From: Phoebastria nigripes
Lineage: Eukaryota > Chordata > Aves > Procellariiformes > Diomedeidae
Length of the DNA stretch: 64,000 nucleotides
Assembly: GCA_035582835.1 (NCBI GenBank)
Contig: JAYKAV010002970.1
Location: 479,086 to 543,085, forward strand
Direction: 5' to 3'
The position numbers were made by a program, and so were the translations under genes. Below the pieces are notes generated by a model. The model had not been told where the DNA came from. It worked only from the letters and a program-made list of their open reading frames with translations, and searched no databases. Position 1 is the stretch's first letter, and each line of letters begins with the position of its first letter. Of the stretch, positions 13,519 to 24,240 are shown one piece after another.

Positions 13519-14976
13519 CCTGATGATTTCATATGTATGAAAACTGAAAGCACTTTTCTAGCCTGTCTGGAGTGTATGTTCAAGATGAAGCAGAGAGGTG
13601 CAAAGAGGGCGAGTCACTGCATTGTGTGGGATCTTGTATGTTAATTTTCTGCCTTCATATACCTGGAATTTGACTGAGAAGTTAGCTCCAGTGACACCAG
13701 CTACTCTAAAAAGAAGAAAAGTACATCTAATTCCTCCTTTCCGCTCTCATCTTTACAATGAGAAGAAGAAGAGAGCATGTATTAGAATTTAGTTCAAAAG
13801 TAGTAGCTACATCCCTCATATCCCTGAGTTCAACAAAGGCTCTGAGAACTCTTAGTTCAATAGAAATTTGAACAAATAAAGTAGTTCACTCACATTTCAA
13901 ACTGGACAACAGTCTTTAATGTATAACTCCCTAAGGAGGTTCCCCTTTTGCAGTCTCCCAGCCTCCATGGCACCATGAAAAGTTTTGGTGCCTTAAGAAA
14001 CATCATTATTTCTTTTATACGGTTCTTTCGAGCTAACAGTGTCTGTTGGTTTTTCACAAAGTATTGAGCTGAGCAGTAGGGAGAAACAGCAGCAATTGTG
14101 TCTATACTAACGAATTAAAAGAATCCACAGAACTTTCCCCTGCTCTGGAATTCAATCACCTCTTCCACTGAAATTGAGAACATAGTCCCTTGAACAGTGT
14201 AGCCTGGGACATTTATGCTAGGTCCATATTTGGAAGTTAGCAGAGACCTGGGGTTATTCTCAGTAAGCAGTTTGGCCATAGTCACCCAGTTTTGGAAAGT
14301 AAGAGCTTAGCAGTTCAGACTCGAGCATTTGCAAGGCAGTTATGCTTGTTTCCATAGAACAGTTGAACACAGCTTTAATTTACTAGTGAAGATACAGCTC
14401 CTCTTGGGCTGTGACGCTCTGGGTTAGATGAAACTCTCTGAAAAGAGAGGGTGCACCTTCCCAAGGAGCAATGATGTGGCACACTTAGTTTGGGAAAGAT
14501 TATGGAGTACATGGAGAACCCAAATTAGACTGTGACAGCCAAACATGGCCCTTCAAGTATGAGTACGGTTCCCAAGAAGAGCAGAGGAAAAGCATTGGCA
14601 AAGTCTTGGAAATGGCAGAATGGGGTTTCTTGGGATGTTGTCTTTAAGGAAAAGGTGGAAGATCAGGCTTATATCTGTCTTCACCTTGGGGGTTCCACCT
14701 CTTATGAATGAGTAGTAATTATTTCTATAGACATAATTTATTTGTTTGTTTCTTTTCAATCTCTCAGAATGTAAGGCAGTCTAGTAATATTAATTACAGC
14801 ATTAGGTGACTCTCTCTCATTCTCATAACTATCATTTCAGTGATATAACTTAAATTAAGAACTTTATTACCTTAATATTTCTCATTTAGCACAGACTGCT
14901 ACACAAACGCGCAAGCTAGGGAAGGCAGAAACAAATCACGCCAAAGAATTCTTCTNAGATCTTTTCCCAAGAGTGA

Positions 14977-15000
14977 TTTTTTTTTTTNNNNAAAAAAAAA
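14977..15000. other. T11-NNNN-A9 gap junction
   Basis: Eleven T bases, four Ns at 14988-14991, then nine A bases. A homopolymer T run meeting a homopolymer A run across a tiny gap is more typical of a sequencing or assembly break, or of a long hairpin that could not be read, than of ordinary unique sequence. Confidence 0.8.
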
Positions 15001-15603
15001 CCTGAGCAAATTAGTTGAAATTGCTGAATATCTACATGAGACTTTCCCAGCTTCAATATTTAACAGGAAAAGAAAAACATTCCTTTTATAACCCTGCACA
15101 GAAAAGTATCAAGAGATACCAATTATGCAACTATTTTTGCAAGGCAAGAATCTGATACTTTTTGTCATGATGAGGTGTCATTTTAGGGCCAGATTTTTCA
15201 ATTGCAATATGTATTTTCAAGGTACTTGGAATCCATCTGCCCTGCCTATAGTGTTAAACAGCAGCATGAGGAACATTAGAAGGGCAATCCAAAAATCCAC
15301 CTTCTGAGCTAGCCGCTGACCAAAAGGAAATATTGGAGTCCAGGACAAGGGTAGGTTCTGAGATCCCACTTCTTTCTGGAAATGACTTTCAGGATCTAAG
15401 ACCCAGAAGACTCTTCAGAAGTCACCACACAGTGACCAGAGCAAAAGAATAACCTGGTGGCCTACTAAGAGTGCCTGTTTAGGAAATGGCATTCTCTTTG
15501 TCTTCTATATCCTGCCTCAGGGATTGTTTTATTACTTTCATGTTTAAAAATAAATTTATAAAATGCCTTAACATTCTTGGTAGCTGAGGGCAAAACCCAG
15601 GAG

Positions 15604-15643
15604 TTTAAGGCTGTGTTTTAAGGCTTTAAGGCTTTAAGGCTTT
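15604..15643 (+). repeat. TTTAAGGC 8-bp tandem repeat
   Basis: Three perfect head-to-tail copies of TTTAAGGC lie at 15617-15640. A fourth copy is at 15604-15611, separated by CTGTG-like spacer bases. This is a small 8-bp minisatellite. Its unit does not match the CR1 tail unit ATTCTATG. Confidence 0.85.
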
Positions 15644-18589
15644 GCTTTCTCATGATTCTTGTCATTTTTTTACTTTTCCTACCTAGTGCAATGAATCTTT
15701 TAAAATGTCTTTGCATTTTGCAGAGTGGCATTATTTTATCACTTTTACCTATTCCTTTTTCCAGCACTTTCTGTTGCATACTATCCTATGTTTGATACTG
15801 AGGAAACTTCCCAGGTGGTTGGAGTACACAGTTTTACAGCCATTCTGGCTGAAGAAAACATTAATCCATTACATGAGAGATGGGAGCAACCACTACAATT
15901 ATGTTTTCCTTGTTTTTAAAGAAATGGCCTCTGCTAAATTTCTGTGGGAAGTCCATATCTGTTTCTGCATGGTAGATATGTCTGGGAGTTCTTTCCAGAT
16001 TTGATCCCTCAATCAAAAGATCACACAGGGTGGAGTTAATTTGACTAAATACAGGCTCCTTATGCTACCTGAGATGCACACTGCCCGCATATATGCCAAA
16101 GAGTTCTAGTGAGCCACATCTGTCTCTAGCACATAGGATTCATTTGGTCAAAGGAAGAAGTCTACATCTGAATTGACCTTCAAAAGCTCCCTTACATAGC
16201 CTCTTGGAAGAAATGGACACTTCTGAAGCCTAATTCATTACATTCTAAGATAGAAATCTAGATCAGCTTAATAGATCAGTTTAAACACATCCTGAAAGTC
16301 ATTTTGGTTTGTTTTTTTTTTTTTTTTTTTCTCCCCCAATTTATGTTTAAGAAGCCGTATATCACAGGCTTCCTTGTGCATCTCTACAGTGTACATGCTT
16401 ACATCTGTAAATGGGACAAACTCCAGCCCTGGCTTCTGGAGCAGGTTCTGGTTCTTCAGCAGGAGGACGCCAAGTGCCCAGGCTTGGGTGTGTGCAGAAG
16501 AGCTCTAGCAATTTACAGAGTCAAGCCTAGAGGAACCTGCACAATTCAGGCAGCAACAGACCCAGATAGTTTCTGACAGTTTATGATTTCTGAGTTAGGG
16601 GACCTCAGGTTACCTAACTCTTGTTTTAGATACATAAGTCTTTCACTGTACATACCCTGTATATGCTCCCACGAAACCTGATCACAGAATCCATAAAGCT
16701 GGTCTTTAAGTGCTAGACAAGGTACAACTGATTTCATCTACCCCAAAACAACATATTTTTGTGGAGGCTCTCTCGCATCTTTGATTAAAGGTGTACTGCT
16801 GTTCATTTGCAAGATGATCTGAATTACCCTCCTCTCCAAACAGCACTGAAGAAAGGAGGCTTTAGGAGTTACCAAGTCAGTACTCACTTTTAAATGTATT
16901 ATTTGCAGATCATGGAACCAGCAGATGTTGACAACCCTGTCAGAGACATTACAGGAAATCATGCAAAATTATAAAAGTTCTAAATGGTTTTACTGAAAGG
17001 AATAAATATATAATTAGAGCGTTATTAAAATTCAGATGTTCCATTTTTTTATTTCACAGCTATTATGACCTAACTGTTTCTGGTTTACTTAGAGATACTT
17101 GAGTTCACAGACCATTGACCGAATGGCCTGCAACAGCCACTCAGAAATCATTATGCTCTTTTATGTTAAACTGGTTTCCACACAAAGGCATTAAGACACA
17201 TTTGGAAGTGGAATGGGGCCAGATAGGGCCAGCAAAGATGGCTGAGATGTATGGCAGAATTTACATGTAATAAAAACATGCAAAAGGTTGAACTATTTAG
17301 TCAGGAAAAGAGAAATATTGGAAGGGAACTGAATCAGGTTATCGATACAGTATAAAACATACAACAAAAAAAGGAAGAAAAAAAATAGTTACTGTTGTCT
17401 GGCCTGTCCCACAGTATGTTAAAAAAACGCATCATAAAATGAAGTAAAAAGAAGATAAATATCCAGTGTTTTATAAAAGATGCTTCTACACCAAATAGTC
17501 TCAGCAAATAGAGTTAGTACCTCAGAAAATCATGAGAGAATATATTTCAACTAGGTCTTAAAAAAAAAAAAAAGATAGATAATTTTATATCCACTAATAA
17601 CATTTGTAACTATGGTAGCTAAGATAACGATAAGGCTAATCAGATCTCTTGTTGTAGGGTATACTCTGATACCATGCTGCAGTCAGGAAGGAATTATTTG
17701 TATCTTGTGTAAACTATAATTTAATGAAGCTGGTTACACGTCCTATAGAGGAAGTTTCTGCTAAAACAATAGGTGAAGGCAGTACTAGAATCCCTCCCCT
17801 GCACAGTGACTGTGATCTAGAATAACCAGTCTTAGCAGTGACATCTAAATTTAGTTATGGGTGAGACTGTTAAACACATTAGTGAGAATTACAGAGTAGA
17901 TAATTTTTCCTTGAAAAATGCAGTTTTACTTATAAAATTGTTAAAAGAGAAATTGTTTTAATTTTAGTTTGCTTGACTTTTATGTCTTGAATTTAGGCTT
18001 TTGCATAAAATTTGTAGAAAAACAGTAAAATGCAAAGTAGCTATGAAGAAACTGCATAAACCAGGAAAGATTTCAGGCCTATGCACATTTTTTACCTTAC
18101 ACTCATTGTAAAACCATGGTTTCCTGGGATTTCTTATAAATATGGTGATGGCAATAGCAGCATAAAAAATGTCATGTTGAAAACATGCAAAAATCTAGAA
18201 ACTGAACTGATGTTGAAAGGTAAGATTTCTACACAATTTTTCTTTGATTAAATTATGTTGTAAGCCAGATTCCAGAAATCCAGTTAATTTATCCTTTTAA
18301 TTGAGGTACTCTTTCAAGCTGTCAAACTTATAACCATTCTTGTTAATTAGTTTTGCTTTTCTCTCACTGCTGAGAAATAAGTTATTTTTACCACCTTCAG
18401 AGTAGAAGAGAAAAACAGTGATACCTATTTTTTGCAATTTTGTAAAATTCAGTATCATGGGCTGTACAAATATAATCATTCAGAAAATGCTTAGTACCTT
18501 TCTCTGGTGCCTATAAGACTGGCCTTGACATGCTATTGGTCTGCAGAATAACAAAAGCTAGCACTTTGTCAAAGCTTTCAACAAAAATG

Positions 18590-18725
18590 TGAAAGCGTCC
18601 CTCTTTTTTCAAATGGAGAAACTGAAGCACAGGGTGGTGAAATGACTTGCCAAGGTAACGGGACACACCGACAGCAGAAACGTGCCTAGAGGTCAGACCT
18701 CCCGAGTCCTGCTCCTCTGGGATAC
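18590..18725 (+). mobile_element. MIR/CORE-SINE-like relic
   Basis: The segment around 18609-18660 reads AAATGGAGAAACTGAAGCAC, a short linker, then GTGAAATGACTTGCCAAGGT. This order and wording closely matches the middle of the amniote MIR family (a GAGGAAACTGAGGCACAG-type block followed by an AACTTGCCCAAGGTCAC-type block). The next 60 bases (CAGCAGAAACGTG, then CCTCCCGAGTCCTGCTC) fit a diverged MIR 3' half. MIR is a tRNA-derived SINE with a CORE domain, long inactive. I infer a single old copy on the plus strand; its 5' tRNA-like head is not recognisable. A related CORE-SINE is the main alternative. Confidence 0.6.
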
Positions 18726-21149
18726 GCACTTAAAGAGTCTTCTCTGCACAGAAGATAAAGTCGTCGGACAAATGATCCTATCAAACTTGTAATGTCAACC
18801 ATGTGTTGTAAGTAAACATTTGTAAAGAAACATGTTATCTTTATTTCATCGCACTTCAGTAACGATAGGGTAACACAGGAATGGGTATAATTATCAGAGA
18901 AGCAAAGTTAAAATTAGGTCCCTAGAGGCAGTTTCACGGTCTGTGAAGAAGGTGAAGGTGGAACAGGCATTTAGGTAACTATATAAAAGTCTTTGCTTTT
19001 CAAAGTAAGTCAGTAGCTACTACGCTTGTAAATATTCTGTGTCACTTAGACAAAATATGTAGAAAACATAGTGAGTCAAACTGGGACTTCTCCTTTGCAA
19101 GGAGAAACATAAGAAATGGAATATATGTGCAAAACATATTGCTTTTTCTGAATAGCTCCATAAATATGGATCTATTTAAAACCATGGGGAGAAAGAGTAG
19201 CCCAGACCAGCTTCAACTCAGACTTACGTGCCATGTACTGAGCATCTTGGGATGAAAATATTTCTGTGGAAGAAGCTGCTCTACCTCAGCAATAAGGCTC
19301 TTAGCTACAAAACATTTTCTATTTTCTCCTTGGGGTCAGGGGGTGGGGGAGAGTTCTGTTTCTTCCATACATACGCTCAAACTATTTGGCGGTAGACAAA
19401 TTTACACGAAAATAGGTGGACCGGAGTTAATGCGACTCCACTTACACTTTGTGTGACTACTGATCACAGCGGGATCACAGTGTGACCTAATGTGACATTA
19501 TGATCACCGCTACAGAAAACAAATATAACATCACAAGCATACGTAGCCAGAACAAGGAAAAACAGAAACAGTCAAATCTATCAAAATCTAAACTCACATC
19601 TTATATGAGAATAGCATTGACATAAGAGGGAAAATGTCATCTAAAATTCTGAATGGATGAGGAGATACAGGAGTGGTGCTTGATGCTATTTCAGACACCC
19701 TAAAATATTTTGTCTGGCCTCCTGATGCCCCGTCAAAAGATGGGAGTCACAGTCAGGTCCTGTATCACACCTGCCACACCTGTGTGAATGTTATATACAC
19801 TGTATGGCATCTAAAAGACACCAGACACCCATGTTAGGCACCTGAATTGCTTCTCAGATTTCTGTGCAGTGCCCTGGAGAACATGCAGTCAAAATATATG
19901 AAGCAAAAAAATCTATCTACGTTTAATGTGGAGTTCAGTAAGTAAGGCTGCATCTAAATTGCTTGTAAGTGTCTCTGTGGCAGGCTGGCAAGTCCTGGTC
20001 CCCTTATCATTCAAGTCAGAGACCTGTTAGCAGCGCAAAGCGGCGGCTTTCCAGCCTGCACGCCCGAGTTCCCTTTCCATAAAAGAAATTGTTCATTTTT
20101 TCAAAGGAATATATTACTAAATTTAAGCTCTTGCCAGGGAAGGTTTGGGCAAAACGTCTTTTTACTTCATACTAAGAATGTGGCAACTGAAGTAGACTTC
20201 ATAATCTGGTCCGATTTTTAAGAAAACTGTAGGAAAAAGGTGAGCAGTAAGACTTGCCTGTGTGTAACATGCATGAAATTGGTATTCATTATCCCAGACT
20301 GTCTGTTGCACAAAAAGACACTGATCTAATATGTGTCAGGCCATAATATAGAGAATGGAAGATTACTTGTGCTTTCCTCTTCATGGCTGCTTTCTCTGTA
20401 CTTTCAATCAGATTTTCTGGCAGCAACTTAANCAGCAATAAAAGTATAACACAAATTTCTCTTCATTTCAAACTGTTACAATAACAGATTAAAATTCCAC
20501 ACTTTGTCAGCAGTCAAATAAAGCACATAAACCTAGGTAGTGTGAAAACATTGCAAGGTATGTGAACATTAGACTGAATAAAGTATAAAATACATAATCT
20601 AAATAAAGGTAATTCATCAGTTAACTGTAGCATGCATCTTACGCAATCATTAATTTCAAGTTGTTTAGATAAACCCCAAACTTCAACATATTTATCATCA
20701 TGCAATTTAAAAACAAATAAGACATTACAAAAATTAAATTAAGGCTATTATATATTGCTAGCAAAGGCTAATTGATGGATTTAACATATGATGCTAAAAT
20801 GTATCAAGAAATAATAAATCAAATAATAATGAATCCAATTCATATTATAAGGTGCTACATTTATTCTAAATTTCTAGTGCAGTTAATCTTGAATCCCAAC
20901 AGAAAATTGTGCTTCCTTTGCATGTCTTTGTTAATCAGTAAGTCCAGATTTATGCTGATCAAAGCAGTCAAAGAACATCAATCAGAAGTCCAGCAGAGTG
21001 CAACCATCAGTAAGATAGGTATATAAACAACTATTGAATTACTTAAATGTCAATTACATTAAAAGTTGCTTTCCTATATGTTGATATTATACTGTTAAAT
21101 GTTTTTCATTTGTTCCATATGCAGACATAAAATATCACAGGAAAACCAT

Positions 21150-21182
21150 TAAAAAAAAAACAAGAAAGAAAGAAAGAAAAAG
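21150..21182 (+). repeat. poly-A with (GAAA)n microsatellite
   Basis: An A10 run, CAAG, then GAAA units repeated about four times on the plus strand. Retroposon tails often look like this, but no retroposon body was recognised upstream. Confidence 0.85.
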
Positions 21183-21614
21183 CATGTACTTAAAACTAAA
21201 TGCCTTCTAATTTATATTGAAATCCCCTGATGATATAAGTACAGATAATATGTAATCCTCTTCTTGATTTACAATCAATTTTTATGTTATCCTAGCAAAA
21301 TGATAAAACAATAATAATCATTGTACCCTATAAATCATATTGTTATTTTAAGCTTCTTTTTCTGTGAAAGTCTTTATCTTGTGGGCTGCAAAAAATAATG
21401 CATTATCTGAAAAACTTGATTCTTGGCATACTTGCATTCTTTCTTAGAGGACAGTTCCTGTTAGGACAAGAGCTATGTTAAAGTACTTGAATGAATTTTC
21501 TGATCTCAATATAAGGCGAGCTGGAGAATGACAATTCTGTTTTGCAAAAACTTGTAATATTTAACATGTTTATACTTCTACATTGGACTAAAACCAACAT
21601 ATTTTGGTGTGGTG

Positions 21615-21638
21615 TTTTTTTTTTTTTTTTTTTTTTTT
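21615..21638. repeat. T24 homopolymer
   Basis: A pure run of 24 T bases, the longest homopolymer in the window. It may be the complement of a retroposon poly-A tail, but no flanking element was recognised. Confidence 0.9.
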
Positions 21639-23559
21639 ACAAAAACAAAAATGTGTCAAAATGCATATTTTAAAGGAGAAGGGATCAGTTCAGCTTTACC
21701 TCCTTCTGTTTCTCTCCCTCTCTTCTATGGGCTGATTTCTATCTCTTTCTCATCACTTTGTCATAAATGACTGGAAAGCTTCGGAACTAAAAATCTCATT
21801 ATAAAACCTTTCCCGCACTATTTTTTCCCCACAAATGTTATGGCTCAAATGAAAGAATATATTATAAAGAAATACACTGAGATGAAAATGTTCTGATTAG
21901 TGTTTACATTCTCTATCTTTTAAAACCAAATAAACCATGCAAACAGTAGGAAGGTTTTTAATGAAACTTTTAAGTAATTTATAGAGTTTCAAGTTCCAAA
22001 AAATGCTCTCTCAAAAGTACTTAATGTAAAATAACCAAATGATCACATGGGTACAAGAAGAGAAATTCTTTGTTACTTATCCACTGAAACCACTGATTTG
22101 GTGAATTTTTCAATTCTTTTAAAAGTTCACAGTACCTGATCATTCAGTCTAAATAAAATTTCAGATTTCATTCAGGACAATATTACACATCTCATTCTTC
22201 TCTTTTCCCCTAGGGATTAAAAACGAGACATACTGAGTAGTTTAGCTATTTAAGTTCTTAAATATTATAGCAGGTAGCACCGATACAGAATGGGAAACGA
22301 GCTCTTCCAGTCCATTCCAACACCTTATGGTAGATTGCACACAGTCTGTCTCTTGCTGTTTACCCAGAAGTTTTGGACTAACTTCAGCAGTTTGTTTCTA
22401 ATAACACAACACGCAAAACCTTTAATTTGCTTCTGAACCGAAATCACCTATGGGTGATTCCTTCCTTAAGAAGGAAATATTTCCATGACATCAGTGTCTC
22501 AAGGTTCACTCGGAAAGGCAGCATTTTCACATTATCTATTACTTATATGTAATACAAAGTTTGTTTGAATTTCTTTTCTCTGCTTTCATATCCAAATGTG
22601 GCAGAAGGATTCCTTTTTATCAAGATGCTTCCCGAGGTATTTATGCAGCAAGAGTTAATAAGCTATTTCTTGTTTTCTGCATACTGAAATTCTAAAGCAT
22701 ATATAATCATGGCTCAGCTTTTCCTTTGAAATTGCAGAAGCTTGTTTTTGTTTATGATCTGTCTCGAGTCTGTATAACAGACTGTCCAGGCCGTACAACA
22801 GTTTGTTTTCCAGTCTGTTTAGATGATGTAGTGTTATCTGCAGTTGTTTGTTTATTTGTATTTCATCTTTAGGAGAATCTGGTATGCACCAGACAGCTTT
22901 GTCCTGATAAAACCATCGTATTAGAGCTTGGCATTCCTGCCTGAGTTTCTCCTTGTGCTTTCATTTTCTTTGTTCCACAGAAAACTAAAGTAAGCCTGGC
23001 CCAGCCTTAACATTGCTTTAGTGTTATGTATACAATGTTTCTTACTATTTACAAGCTTGTTACTTTAGAACATTCCTACAGAGAGTATTTTTAACGTTAG
23101 ATATTTCCCCCAATACTTCACTTGTAATGTATACAGAGCTTTGTTTTATGTTTAAAAACAAACATTGTTCAACAGTTAGCAATATTAATACTGTTAATCA
23201 AGTTTATAAACATCTGTCTTACAAAAAANTTAAGGATAAAACAATAAACCATCCTTCTTTCAGGCTTATTTTAGATTCAAGCTTTCCTTACTCTTTGTGC
23301 AATGACAGTATTTACACTGGGAAAAACAAAAAATAAAGTCTTAAAAAAACCACTTTATCTAAAAAAACCTCAATGAAGTTCAAATATTTGAGAAATTGAA
23401 GTAATATCCTACTAGTTTGTAAATTACTCATCTAGACCTGGTGAAATTTACCCTGAGGTACTTAGACTTCAACCTGGTGAAGCAATAAAAAATACTAGTG
23501 CAGGACAGTTAAGTTTCCAGATCATTAAGAGGACAAACACAAAGCTTACCTATAAGAAG

Positions 23560-24240
23560 GAATAGCCAGAATATTATAGGGCTATCATCATACTTTCAAA
23601 CTCAGAAAACTGCTGGGACAAACTGTCTGTTGGTAAGGATACAGAAGATAGCAAGAGGCTAAGTAACAGTCAACACAGATTTGTCAAGAACGAATTGTGT
23701 CATTCCAAAGAAACTTCGATCTGTAGTAAGGGAGAAAAAGATGTGTTGTCATATACCATAATGTAAGTAATGTATGTGACACTGCCACACATCATGTTCT
23801 CACTACAAAATGAGTGAAAATTCATCTAGATCAAAATATTTTGAGTTGCATATAGAATTATCTGAAGATCCATACTGAAAAAGTAGATATCATGGTGCAG
23901 TGCCAAAATAGAAAGCTGTGTCAAGTGGTGTTCCACAGAAATCTGTTCTGAAACTGGCATTATTTAATATTTTCATTAATTATCTGGACAGTGGAATAGA
24001 GGCAATGATTATTAAATTTACAGATGATACCAAACACAGAGCAGATGTGAGCACATTGAAGCACAGAGTTAGAATCTGAAATGATTTACAAAAGGAGAAA
24101 ATAGTACAAAGTAAATAGAGTGCAATTTAAAACGGGACAAGAGCAAAATATCACTTTAAAGTAGATATAAATAACCACAAGTACAACATTGAAATCAACA
24201 AGTTAGGCAGCAGTGCTGCTGAAAAATACTGAAGTACTGT
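23560..24240 (+). mobile_element. old diverged CR1 LINE, reverse transcriptase part
   Basis: CR1 is the dominant non-LTR retrotransposon of birds; its second protein carries an endonuclease and a reverse transcriptase. From 23924 the plus strand translates as SGVPQKSVLKLALFNIFIN, then YLDSGIEA, and at 24017-24028 FTDD, the slot of the catalytic F/Y-x-D-D box (FADD in the CR1 copy at 54873). Upstream near 23675-23700 the reading QHRFVKNELCHS matches the CR1 QxGFxKGxSC block. Downstream, AGCAGTGCTGCTGAAAAA near 24215 fits the CR1 stretch before the conserved KDLGVL block. Stops and frameshifts elsewhere break the frame. Both ends are lost in divergence, so the borders are approximate. It is much older than the other CR1 copies here. 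Confidence 0.8.

Larger units (their letters stand above)
13519..18589. other. unique non-coding sequence with an assembly gap
   Basis: No gene recognised. It contains an N run at 14988-14991 and an N at 14956, the 8-bp tandem repeat at 15604-15643, and a T20 run near 16311-16330. A stretch at 14275-14330 (GTCACCCAG followed by GTAAGAGC) weakly recalls a MIR 3' half but is too diverged to call. Confidence 0.5.
18726..23559. other. unique non-coding sequence
   Basis: No gene recognised. It includes a poly-A/(GAAA)n tract (21150-21182), a T24 run (21615-21638), a small CpG cluster (about 20025-20075) and clustered GATCAC/GTGAC words (about 19455-19512). Ns lie at 20432 and 23229. The region 20450-21400 is very AT-rich. 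Confidence 0.5.

Noticed and set aside
22255..22400. Possible old repeat with GAGCTCTTCCAGTCCATTCC wording
   Set aside because: It vaguely resembles a worn CR1-type tail region on the minus strand, but no coding block or tail repeat supports it.
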